The position numbers and the translations under genes are program-made. From Adiantum capillus-veneris (taxonomy: Eukaryota > Streptophyta > Polypodiopsida > Polypodiales > Pteridaceae): DNA of 64,000 nucleotides. Shown piece by piece: positions 11,704 through 22,559 of the stretch. Within the stretch, counting starts at the first letter, position 1. Each line of letters begins with the position of its first letter. A model generated the notes under the pieces. The model saw only the letters and a list, made by a program, of their open reading frames with translations. It was not told where the DNA came from and searched no databases. The stretch lies in assembly GCA_014529385.2 (NCBI GenBank), contig CM043947.1, forward strand, positions 120,166,891 to 120,230,890, read 5' to 3'.

Positions 11704-13282
11704 AATATTATCTCCTTAACCAAATCTATCTCTCTCACTCTTAGTAATTCATCCTCTCTACAAATTTTAGGTTCTCTTTGCTACAGATACATCTCTCCCC
11801 GTAGTATCCTTATTGCCTACATGCAAGAATAGGGCTTGGGAGGGAAACTTCTCATCTCTTCACTTCTCTCATATCTACATTTCTCACGTACTATCCTAGA
11901 TGAATAACCCACATGATGATAATTTCTATCGCTTTCACTCTGTATAATCTATTAGAATTAACGTATGGATTAGCCGTAAAATACACTTTCAACAACGTAT
12001 AGTGTTTCTCTTTGGCCCAGAAAGGCTCAATGAAATACTTCTATCACCGGATCCCATCATACTACCTCTCATAGACTATAATTTTTCTTTTGATGTAAGC
12101 GTAGTTATCTTGCTATAAACCAAGAGGATTTGTACACACAATTAATCCCAATCACTAGACAAAATATATATCCTACGGTAAGCACAAAGCTACAATTCCA
12201 AAGAACAATTCGTAGCTTATTTGGTCAGCCAAGATTGAATGCCATTAACTCATCTATTAACCCTTTCATACTACCCATGATACGATATGACCATAGCCTT
12301 GATGTTTTCATCTTTGTGTTGTTTTGACATTCTCTTTTGTGTTCTTTCTTTGTGTGTGTGAGTGCAAGAGAGAAAGAGTGGGTCTTCTTTGATTGCACTT
12401 CTTTCCAAACCCTAGTCTTCATGGCATCTATGGTTTAATTCCTTCATATAGTTTTTGTTGAGTTCTCTCACAAACTCTCACAGCCATAAGCCCGGTGCTT
12501 TCCCGGCAAGACCGCTAATTTCTTGACAACGTATCTGTACATACGACAGACCCCACTCGTGCAGCAGGTATGGCTATGCGCCATTTTTAAGCAAGTTTTC
12601 TTCCACGGAATATCGGGCCAACTGGTTACATCAACAACCAGGTTAGCCAAGTTTAAGTTTTTCTTGTTTTTCCCTGTTTACACCTTACTTGGCTATTAAT
12701 GTCATTGTGCAAAGCAAAGTGGTTTGGCAATCTTATAGGAAGCAAGGCTTCAGGTAACTGGTAAAATAGGGAATATCAGCTCACAGAATCACTACCATTC
12801 TAAATTGTGCAAGGCACTTATGGTTTTGGTTCTCACGGTTGAGGCCATCACTCTCCACAAGGGCTTACAATTCTGCATGCAAGGCATGCTAGTGAGGTGG
12901 ATTCAATTATACCGCTTTATGCATTATGCTTCCACTATCACACTTGCAAATCTATCAAGGAGAGACTAAGTGATGGATTGTTTAATATGATTGTGGGTTG
13001 CTATTAACACACAACAACACTTAAAGGAACCTAAATCTAGGACTTATTGCGGATGAAGTGCCAATGCTAATTCGTCCTCATACAAGCACGACCCCTACAT
13101 GGTAGGTGGGTCAGAATGAGTTTTCTGTTTTTCTGTTGCCTCTCTCGATGAGCGAGTCATACCGGACCACTGCAGAATGCTTATATGATAAGCTTCAATT
13201 TAGGCATAAGATGCGTAAGAGCACATAGCTAGGGTACACACTCTAAAAACTTAAGGAAAGTTCCTCAACCCAGCATGCTCTT

Positions 13283-13317
<35 letters not shown>

Positions 13318-15616
13318 AAGGGAATAATAAAAATCTTCTAAAAAGCTTTTCGATACATCTTTTTCTCGTAAGTCAGACTGATCCAAGGTGCTCTACCTCT
13401 CAGCTAACACGTCACTAAAATGTACTCAAATTAGTATTCATCGGTTCGTCCATTGAACACTAATTTGCATCATGGCTATGAGCCACATTGGCTAAGAGCC
13501 AGGGTAAGACCTAACTACTGGCATTCTTTGGGTGATTGTTTTCAAGATCAAACAGCTCTACCCAGGGATTTACACATCGATGTTACTAGACAAGCAAGAG
13601 TCTTGTCAGTACGGATGTCTAGGGTGTCATTTTTGCACTACATGTTTTCAGTACGACATGCAAGTTGAGCCACAACAACTGATCTCTACAAGGAAGTATC
13701 AATGTAGCAATCAATTGAGCCAGCATGGCTATCCATAAAATCTAGGCATTTCAATTTTGTTGTTTTACTAAATCACCCCATAGTCATGGAGGATCACAGT
13801 TGATCTATTCTCGTTATACTTTCAAGGAAAGAAGTCCGCAATATACCACGCGGTAGTAGACAAATTCACCTTCTCTGGTTGATTACAATCATTATGTACA
13901 CGGTTGACTATGTTGGTTATCGTGACCTGTTAGTTGAGCAGTTTCTACAAAGGGGTCTTACCAAAGGGTTTGACTACGTAGACTCTAATTGAAGGGTTTG
14001 GAGTGCAAAGGCAACACCCAGGGTTTCTAGTAGAATATTGCTTGGTTTTTTCACAGATGGACGACGTGTTCCTTTGTATTTGAACACTGGTAAGTGAACA
14101 TTCAGTTCAATCTTCAGGTACGCATCTATTGATTTGGGGTTATTCCAGTTTTTAGTATGCATTGCTTGGTTATTTCAAGTCGTTTAAATACGCTTGAATA
14201 TTTCAGGGCCATGCCAAGGGCATGTCAAAACAAGCATTTTGGGCCGTAGTGTCCACTACACATTATGCTGTTATGAACCCACTTTCGTGTTTGATTTGGC
14301 TCATGTTATCACATAGGATACAACATGGTCTGGGGACTCAAGGAGTTCGGTTTAGCCAGTGTGGAGCAAGGATAATGAGGGTCCCTCTCACTCCCGTTGT
14401 AGAGTGTTTGCAGTTACCTCCACGCACAAGTTCATCTTGTACTTGAAGAATGTTCTTTTTAGACATTCTTACATGAGACATATTCCACATGTGGAGGATA
14501 TAAGTCTCTGGGATTGACACTGGCGCCCACTATTTCAAGTACGTGTCATGAAAAAGTCCCTAAGTGTTGGTCCAATCAGTTTCCTAGACCATTTTTAGCA
14601 CGAAGTATCAGGAGCAATTTCAGTGGCCAAAAAATATCGAATACTTAGAATGACTTGTTAAGGTACAAGTACTGCTAAACAATATTACAGATGGTTGTTT
14701 ATACATATAGAAAATGAAAAAGTTTCATTGTTTGTACCTGGAAGTGAATACTGTTTCACCTTCTATTATGGTTCAGACGTTTCAACAAGGCTTGCAAAAG
14801 ATTGCAACTAAAAGTATTTAGTTTCTTTCCCGAACTATTTACATTCCTTTTTAAATGTGTGCTAGGCGTATCACACTTTCCATAAGTATTGGCAAGGATC
14901 ACCATGGATATACAGGTTCGGATTTTTTTTTTGCTAAATGCATGCACACTGCGTGTTATGGGCCCTAGTGTTTAGCAAACACTGATTTGGAATGGCATGC
15001 GTATTCATCAAGTGTTTGCTTATGAAGTATTTTGCACTCTCTGTGCAGTATCTCAATGAGTTTACTTACCGGTCTACCAATCACCAATAGAGTTCATGGC
15101 TCGGTTTGGGTGTTTGTGGATATTTCACGCTAACCACGATGGTTATTCAGCCAATTGTTGATTTCTCAGCAAAGTGGTACTATATTGTGATCCCCGTTTA
15201 CTAGCCATCTAGAATGACTCGCTGTAAACCATGGGGGAAACACACCTCAGTATTGTCACTTGTCCAAGGGGATATGCAGATTATAAAGTGTAATCTTATG
15301 CTAAAGGATATGCAAGTGGGTACGTTAGCACCACACTATCCAATTAGTAAGCAATTATTGCTCTACTTGGAGTTTGCTTACCATAAGTTAAAGCATGTTT
15401 GCGATTAGGTGTAGTCTCTTCATGTTTAAATCAAGTTCTCAACCTTGAACACTAGTTATGGTGGGTTTATTTACTATTGAACTTGGAAAACAAGTCAAGG
15501 ACTAAAACGTGGTTGATGAGTCATGTTAGCAAGTTACTTTCATAGAAAGTGAAAAGAGGTACTCTTTAGGGTACATCTTTGTGTGAACTCTTTTTGCATA
15601 CTCATGTGTGTTCTAA

Positions 15617-15844
15617 ATGGAGTCTACACACTATGATTGGATAGGAATCGGTAACACAAGATGGTTGCATATGGACAACAATGTGAAAAATCAAGATGTT
15701 ACTCTTGGTTTCCTCCTGCTGAATCGTGTCAACCAAAAAGTTGGATCCATGAAGGGTGCCACTTGGGAAAACATTAGTGTCCTTAAGAAGAAGTTCCCCA
15801 CTTTTGTTTTCGAGGATGAAAAATCTTCTTTAAGGGGGGAGTAA
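15617..15844 (+). pseudogene. Chromovirus pol C-terminal tail (chromodomain end)
   Basis: The frame ends with a GATWENISVLKKKFPTFV block and FEDEKSSLRGE. This is the characteristic end of Ty3/gypsy chromovirus polyproteins, where ATWE....L...FP.F.LEDK.. forms the last part of the chromodomain. The stop at 15842 overlaps a GGGGGGAGTAA polypurine stretch, and an LTR-like start, TGTCAGGACACC, follows at 15845. Only about 50 bases of that LTR remain before sequence of another element begins. The upstream half is degraded. It is a different family from the chromovirus at 35840-37134. Confidence 0.6.
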
Positions 15845-15894
15845 TGTCAGGACACCGGCAAGGCCGGACTAGACAAGGGCAAGGCCAAGAGGGA

Positions 15895-17415
15895 TCATCA
15901 GGTATGCAGTCCTTGGAAGATGCAGGTAAGTTACAGAAAATGCTCTCAAATGAGTTAAGCAATGAAGAAAGGAAGGAGTATGTCTCCATGCTAGGTAACT
16001 TCACTACTTTGTTCATTGAAGGCTATAATAAGATCACAGGAATTACAGTAGTGCAACACCACATAAAACTCAAGGAAGGCAGTAAACCTGTAGTACAAAA
16101 GCTCAAAAGACTTGGAGTAATCCAACAAGAGGCACTGCTTAAAGAAGTGAGGAATTTGCTACAAGCACGTTTTATCTACCCTGTCGAAGACTCAGAATGG
16201 GTCTCCCCAGTAGTAGTCACAAAAAAAAAGGTAAGTGGAGAGTATGTGTGGATTATAAACCTCTCAATGCAGCCATGAAGAGGGATCACTTTCCCCTCCC
16301 ATTCCATGATGAAATACTCAATGAAGTGGCAAGTCACGAGCGATACACAGTGTGCGATGGCTACTCAGGATACTTCCAGATTAGCATTGCAGAGGAAGAT
16401 CAGAAGAAGACAACCTTCATCACACTTTGGGGATGCTTTGCCTACAAAGTGATTCCGTTTGGGCTCACTAATGCCCCGGCCACATTTCAGTGCTATGTGA
16501 CTTTTGTTTTCCAACCCTACTTTGAAACATCAATACGGGTTTTCATAGATAATTTTTGTATCTATAGTTCACGAGCCCTTCATTTAAGAAAAGTCTATGA
16601 TGGCTTAACCAGACTGCAAACCTTGGGTGGCCAACTCAACGTGGATAAGTGTCACATTGGTGAAAGCAAAGTCACTCTCCTTGGTCATGTAATTTCAGCA
16701 AAAGGGATCGAGGCTGACCCTAGCAAGATTGAAGCCCTAGTATCTTTGTCGTCACCCATCACCGCTAAGCAGCGGGTTTCTTTCCTTCAGAAGATAAGAT
16801 ACTTAAGCATGTTCATTCACTTGCTATCTCAAGTGGTCCTTCCCCTACAACAACTCACCCAGAGGGATGTCTTCTCATGGAGTGAAGAGAATGAGCAGTA
16901 GTTTACTGAGGTAAAGAAAATCCTAGCTAAGCTTCCCACTATTTCACCTCCGAAGTGGGACGAGCCATTTTATGTGAACCCTAGTATGGGAAGTGATACA
17001 CTCGGATCCGTGCTAATGCAAAAGGATCCCAAAACTTTTTTCATGCGTCCTATTTACTTCTCTAGTCGGGTCATGACCCCGTCAGAAAAGGGATTTACCG
17101 AAGTAGAACACATGGTTCTAGCACTAATGTTTACTACCACAAAGTTCCGCTCCTATCTCCAACCTAGACCCTTTGTAATACTGACAATGGAAGAGGTTTT
17201 CCCATATGTAATGCGACACATGGATGTCTCATCTAGGATCTCAAAGTGGTTAATTAGATTACAAGAGTTTGACTACACCATGCAAGTAGAAAACTCCACC
17301 GGGGCTAGTTTAACGGGAATTCTCACTCATCGCCATTATGAGAAGAAGCTGAGGGTCAACACGGAAGCAAAGGAAGAAACACCAATGGAAGAGATTCCTA
17401 GGCTAGAAAGAGGTC
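15895..17415 (+). pseudogene. Tat-1 reverse transcriptase and first RNase H, inactive
   Basis: RT motifs in order: WVSPVVV, CVDYKPLNAA, the DGYSGYFQI block, FGLTNAPATFQ and GHVISAKGIEADPSK. RNase H follows with PIYFSSR and EKGFTEVEH. A frameshift lies near an A run at about 16230. The RT active site, usually FIDDF in this family (intact in Tat-2), reads FIDNF here. Codon 16551-16553 is AAT instead of GAT, a G-to-A change that removes a catalytic aspartate. A TAG at 16899-16901 interrupts the start of RNase H. Translation resumes in the same frame with a KLPTISPPKWDE block shared with Tat-2. Confidence 0.88.
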
Positions 17416-19186
17416 ACTCTCTTTTCTTTGACGGAGCATACAAGAGAAAAATGGACCAGTCTGCACAGGCATAGTCATTTTCAATGAACAACAAGAAAGA
17501 ATGTTCTCCATTGGGCAGTTATTACACTCCCACTCCAACAATGAAGCAGAATATGCAGCCCTAATTCTTGGGTTGGAGCAATGTATTTCACAAGGAATTC
17601 AACACCTAAATGTGTTTGGTGATGCTTTGCTTTTGATAAAGCAGATAAATGGCACCTGGGTTTGTAAGAATCAGGTTTTACTTGGTGAACTACGCCAAGT
17701 TAAGGACTTCCTAAAGAAGTTTGAAGCAGTGAAACTATTTCATGTCCCTAGAGCAGACAATCAGGAGGCAGATGCTCTAGCCAAAGAAAGAATACAAGAC
17801 GTTCTCGTAGGGGCCATCAAATTGAAGCTACCCCTCTTTCAAGGTAGTGATGCTATGCCTGATATCGTCAGTTTTTTAGATACAGGAGAATGTCCAGAAG
17901 GATACACCAAAGGCCAGAAACAGTGGCTGGTAAGGAAGGCTACTAGGTACCGTCTTGTAAACGACCACTTGTATTGTAAGGGCAAGGATCAAATTCTCGA
18001 GCGGGTGTCAACCTCCAGTGAGATCACAGAGGTAATTTCAAGTTGCCATGATAGCGTTTGTGGCAGTCATTTTGCTCTAGACATCACCAGTAGGAAGATT
18101 CTACAAGCAGGATACTCTTGGCCTAGCTTGAGCAGGGATGTACACAATTGGTGTAAAACATGTAAGGCCTGTCAGGTGGCCAGTGATCGCACCTTAACCT
18201 ACGAGCCACAAACTCCTATCATCTCATATGGTCCATTTGAGAAATGGGGAATAGATACAATTGATCCTTTACCAAGGGCCCAATTAGGTAAACTGTACAT
18301 CAAAGTGGGTGTAGACTACATGACTCGATGGGCAGAAGAAATAGCCACCACCCGCATTACAGCCCAAGAGGTAGCAAAGTTCATTTTTGAGCATATTTGT
18401 TGCCATTTTGGTACTCCTATTGAGATAATATCAGATAGAGGACCAGGATTCAAAGGTGATTTGGTGGGAGAACTAATGAAGAAGTTACGCATCACACGCC
18501 GACATTCCACACCATATTATCCACAATGCAATGGTTTGGTAGAGAAGGTCAATGGAATGATTTGTAAAATCATCACAAAGCAGGTGAACAATCACACAGG
18601 AGACTGGGATAAACATCTCATGGCAGCTCTTTGGGCTTACCGAACAACGTTTCGAACATCACTAGGTTTCACCCCTTTCCATCTAGTTTATGGGAAGGAA
18701 TCAATTCTACCCATTGAGGTACAGATAGCCAGCTTACAAGTTTTGGCTAGCCAGATACATCATCCGATTGTAAATCTTTGAAACCACATCTTGGATCTTG
18801 AAAGAATCCAACTAGATAGGGAAGAAGCAATCAATCACTATGCAACACAGGCAGAATGACACCGGCTCACCTTCAATCAAGGGCTTAAAGAAAAGGGACT
18901 GGAAAAAGGTATGTTAGTACTGAGATACGACAACAGATTCGACACCAAAAAGGAAAAGAAATTTCAACCCAGATTGGAAGGACCATTCATCATCAAGAAA
19001 CGCTATGAAAACTGCAGCTATAAGCTAATGGAAGCAGATGGGAGAATTCACAAGACTAGGGTCAATGGATGGAGACTGAAAAGGTATTTTCTTAGGTTTG
19101 ATCCAGAATTCATGCTAGACATTCCAGAAGAGGGAGAACCCTCTAACTCCATAGCTAAAGATGCAGAGGAAGGGCTAGAAGCATGA
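17416..19186 (+). pseudogene. Tat-1 second RNase H and integrase
   Basis: The second (plant Tat-type) RNase H starts LFFDGAYKR, loses frame near 17460, and resumes with SNNEAEYAALILGL, FGDALLLIKQ and NQEADALA, so the acidic residues survive. Integrase follows: an HHCC zinc-binding region (CHDSVCGSHF, then CKTCKACQ), GIDTIDPLP, an ISDRGPGF block and YYPQCNGLVEKVNG, giving the D-D-E catalytic set. The C-terminal end LHKTRVNGWRLK-like block reads to 19186. TGA codons at 18779 and about 18857 interrupt it, the latter where relatives have Arg. Integrase would insert the DNA copy into the host chromosome. Confidence 0.88.
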
Positions 19187-19320
19187 ATGCCTCTAGCCAG
19201 ATGGGAGGGCTAATGATGGACGGATTTCAAAACCATACCCATGAGAACCAGACCCTAAGGAAGGGAAGGTTTGTTACCAAAGAGAAAAAACAAGCAAAGA
19301 AGGGCCTTTACCATTCACCA

Positions 19321-19562
19321 TACCCCCCCCCCCCCCTCCCAAGGTTAACTACCGATAGGGTGCAGCCAGTTTGGCCACACCCCTCCATTATCACCACAAG
19401 ACGATCTCTCTCCCGCTCTCCTACTGCCCGGCTTCGCCCATATTCTCTCTCTCCTACTCTACTGCTGCATCATCCAGCCCAGTAGGTGCCTTTGGTATCT
19501 CTATCCACACTCCACCATCCCCGGTGGGCCGGCATAGATAGTATCCTCCCTCTCTCTCCCAA

Positions 19563-19633
<71 letters not shown>

Positions 19634-19679
19634 ACACTCCAATCCCGGCGGGCTGTACCCCCACCTCCTCTTGTCGTCA

Positions 19680-19715
<36 letters not shown>

Positions 19716-20560
19716 CTTCCTTTTTGGCTGACCATTAGCCTAAAACACCCCCCCCCTTATCTACACCTAGCTCTCTCCCTCTCTCTTAGAATTAGCTACG
19801 GTGGGCCTTAGGGCAAGTATCCCCTCTCCTTCCCTCTATCTCTCTCATTACCCTCCTCTCTCCCTCACCACATCCTCCCCACTATATCCTCTCTCTACCC
19901 TATCTCTTCCCAACTGCTCTCTCTCTCTTCCCCCTTTCCTCCCTTGGTGGGAACCACTTCCCCTCCCTTCACTCTCTCGCTCTCTCTTCCGCCCGTTGAC
20001 TAAGCATAACCACCCCCCCTTGCCTTGTCGTGCATGCTGTCGCTACCCCCGCCCTCCCGGGCCTCGTGGTGTACAGTAACGCAAGCCCGCACACACACTC
20101 TCATCCACAGCCCCCCAACCCCCTATCCCCTCTTCCCCCCCCACCCTCACCATCTCCCACTCTCACTCTCTCTCGCGCTCTGTCTCGCCCGCTACTGCTC
20201 GGCTCCACACCACCGCAAGCTCGCGTTGTACACTGCCGCACACGCACGCTATCACCACATATACACACCACACACCCGTTGCACGCGCACACACACATAC
20301 ACACCCCTTTTCACCATCCTCAACCCCCCCCCCCCGCGTGCGTCATGTGCAGTACAAAAAAACCGGAAAAAATAGAAAAAAAAATAAAATATATTACATA
20401 CATTCCCCCCCTCGTTCCCACGCACGCTCGCGCACACACATTCACTTACAAATATACACACTCTCACGTTTGTACGCACATGTACAAATACCTTCACGCA
20501 CCCATACATACACACGACACGTGTATACGCGAGCACTTTAAAAAATATACAAAAAAAAGA
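19321..20560 (+). repeat. C-rich low-complexity block within the Tat-1 LTR
   Basis: It includes a C run at 19323-19336, a CT microsatellite at about 19566-19629, a C run of roughly 31 bases at 19682-19712, and a long C/CA-rich tract with ACAC repeats to about 20520. Long open frames here are an effect of biased composition (Pro/Ser/Thr/His-rich) and are not genes. Confidence 0.85.
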
Positions 20561-21349
20561 GGATTTTACACCATCGTCATTGACAAAACAAGGAAGGAAC
20601 CCAAATCATGCACCGCCAACAACAAAAAAGGAAAATGCGCCGAAGCCCCGACCGACCCCGAAAAGAAGTACACGTTACACCGATGCACCGACAACACACC
20701 ATTTGCCGGCAACACGCAACCACGATGCCATTTTCAGTAATTTATAGGTTATTTTCATCATTTCTTCAGTTCTCAACCAAGCCATTGTAAAATCCCACTT
20801 TGTAAATTTCCTCTCTCGAGGTGATGGTCACAAAGGCCCACCTAGAGATTCTCATCTTTTAATAACCTCCCAAAACAAAGCAAGGGTCAACCACACCGGC
20901 CCACCACTTTCTTTGTCTCCCCGATTAAGCTTACCCTAATCACACCGGGATTACCATAATACAAGCAGCCAACACCTATAAATTGGCAATGAGAGGTCAA
21001 TATCGAGGGGGGGGGGGGGGGGGGGCAGTTCATGAGAAGTCAGCACTTGGTAGAGTGTAGTGGAAAGAGTTGACACTATCACGACCATGGGGAGGGGGCT
21101 TGTGTGTTGGGTTTGCCTTGGGAATTGCACCATGCGAAGGGAGCCACGTCCATCTATCAACTCCAATGGTCGATGCATACGTGTATACATGCTCTTGATA
21201 GCAGTCTTCACAATCATTGAGTCGTCTTAGAGAACGCACCGAGTAGTTTGCACCACCTCTTCTCCCTACCTCTCTATCACCACGGCGTGCCATTTGTAAA
21301 TACTACAGAAATAATTCTCCCTCACACCCCCGAGGGTTTTCATCATTTG

Positions 21350-21353
<4 letters not shown>

Positions 21354-21400
<47 letters not shown>
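21354..21400 (+). repeat. (CT)n microsatellite near the end of the Tat-1 LTR
   Basis: A pure CT tract. Tat-2 LTRs have a shorter CT tract at the equivalent place (about 38978-39002 and 46685-46710), so it is an inherited LTR feature that has expanded here. A separate G run lies at 21007-21025. Confidence 0.85.
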
Positions 21401-21404
<4 letters not shown>

Positions 21405-21589
21405 GTGTGTGTAAGTTTGCGGTGTCCATATCATCGTGGTTTGCATCCTAGCCACTCAAAGCTAGGTGGAACCCCCTGTTTGCTTTATCGTGACAGGCTC
21501 GAGGCGTGCCATTCGGTCCCTGGCGTTTTAGAGGCCGTCGGGGTTCGGGTTCACTTTGCTCCCGTCAGCACTAACCAATGAATTTCTAG

Positions 21590-22530
21590 AAAGGATGCAT
21601 GCAGCTAAGAAAAGAAAGATAAAACAACAACACGTTATTGATGAAGCCCAAGAAAAAGCTAGGCTTTGAGTACTCAACAGAAAAGCTGCTCTCAAGAATC
21701 AACCAATACCAATTCCCATCAATACTCTGGAACCAGATGACCGACAATGGAAATTGCAGAAAGATGCAGTGTCAACCGATGATGAATGGCTAGATGGGAT
21801 GGACCTTTACATCAAGGTACAACTGAACAATCATATCACAAATGCATTGGTCGACACAGGAGCTTGAGTAAATGTAGTCAGTTATTCCACGTACAAGAAA
21901 GCAACAAGTCAGTCTTTAACAACAGGAATATTGACTATTAAAGGATACAATAAGAACCCAACACCAACATTGGGAGTAGTCAACTTGAATGTGATAGTAC
22001 ATGGATGTTCGTGCCCTCATCAGTTTGTATACTTTCCAGATGAACACAAGAATGAAACAATGATTCTTGAAATCTCATGGATGCAGACATACAAGGCAGT
22101 ACCAGACTGGGATACCAACCAGCTCAAACTATCACCTAAAGGCGGACAACTCATTGTTCTAATTGCACCAAGCAAGGAGGAACGGAAAGGAGGTTACCAA
22201 CAGAACAAACAATGAAGCAATCAATGTTCTCCATCCTATCAACAAGCAAATGCTACAAGTAGCATGCACCGAGTCAGGAAAATTTGGGTACCAAAAGCAT
22301 AGCTTAAGGACAAGCCAATTCAAATCTGGGTACCCAGAACACCATGTACAATACTGAAGACGGTTCCAAGGTTCAAAACACAAAGAAGAGCACCTGCAAG
22401 TAGGGAACCTAACACGAAATGGATTTGGAAGAAACAGAAAAAGGAGCACTTATCTTCTCTGCAAACTGTAAAACCCATCAAGCAAAAAGGACTCAACCAC
22501 ATCATTTTGACCCAAGCACGCCAAGATACC
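21590..22530 (+). pseudogene. Retroelement aspartic protease region, broken
   Basis: The frame around 21790-22215 reads DLYIKVQLNNH, then ALVDTGA followed by a stop (21865-21867) and VNVVSYSTYKKA. D-T-G-A is the aspartic protease active site and the following hydrophobic stretch fits the protease fold. Downstream is a block with WMQTYKAVPDWDTNQLKLS. Past 22215, broken frames contain repeated WVP words (KIWVPKA, QIWVPRTP) and a basic stretch. No RT follows. In a complete element this enzyme would cut the Gag-Pol precursor. Confidence 0.6.
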
Positions 22531-22559
22531 AATGGCGAGTAATAGCTTGACCACAATCA

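Larger units (their letters stand above)
10561..15610. other. Unassigned interspersed sequence, no gene seen
   Basis: About 5 kb with no recognisable protein domain. It contains a TA run (11652-11701), a CT run (13289-13314) and one LTR-like promoter stretch around 11308. Frames of 60-100 codons occur on both strands, but they show no family motif and look random. From 12900 to 15600 the text resembles an old degenerate repeat, but I could not match it to another part of the window. Confidence 0.45.
15895..21567 (+). mobile_element. Tat-1: 5'-truncated Ty3/gypsy (Tat-type) element
   Basis: Pol from just before RT to integrase (to 19186), a PPT and a 3' LTR (19214-21567). Protein similarity to Tat-2 (37662-46915) runs from RT to the end of integrase and includes a second RNase H, the mark of the Tat lineage. 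The 5' LTR, gag and protease are absent. The left boundary lies at about 15895, where homology to Tat-2 begins, immediately after the chromovirus tail. Frameshifts, four stops and a mutated RT active site show it is dead. Confidence 0.85.
19214..21567 (+). repeat. 3' LTR of Tat-1, 2.35 kb
   Basis: It starts TGATGGACGG right after a purine tract GATGGGAGGGCTAA and ends GCTCCCGTCA. The ends match the Tat-2 LTRs (TGATGGGGGC ... CTCCCGTCA). The last 180 bases or so also match: CTGTTTGCTTTA, GACAGGCTCGAGGCG, GCCATTCGGTCCC and TTTTAGAGGCCGTCGGGGTTC. The middle is unlike Tat-2, rich in C/CT/CA and about 800 bases longer. It contains the low-complexity block described separately. Confidence 0.85.

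Noticed and set aside
12900-15600. Search for chromovirus pol upstream of the chromodomain tail
   Set aside because: No RT or integrase motif could be read in any frame, so the interval was left unassigned.
15845-15893. Start of the 15844-16278 frame as a genuine new ORF
   Set aside because: The first 17 codons or so come from an LTR-like start after a polypurine tract. The frame is open by chance across an element junction.
20025-20740. Plus-strand 116- and 236-codon frames rich in Pro, His and Thr
   Set aside because: They lie in the C/CA-rich low-complexity part of the Tat-1 LTR. All three frames are open for the same compositional reason.
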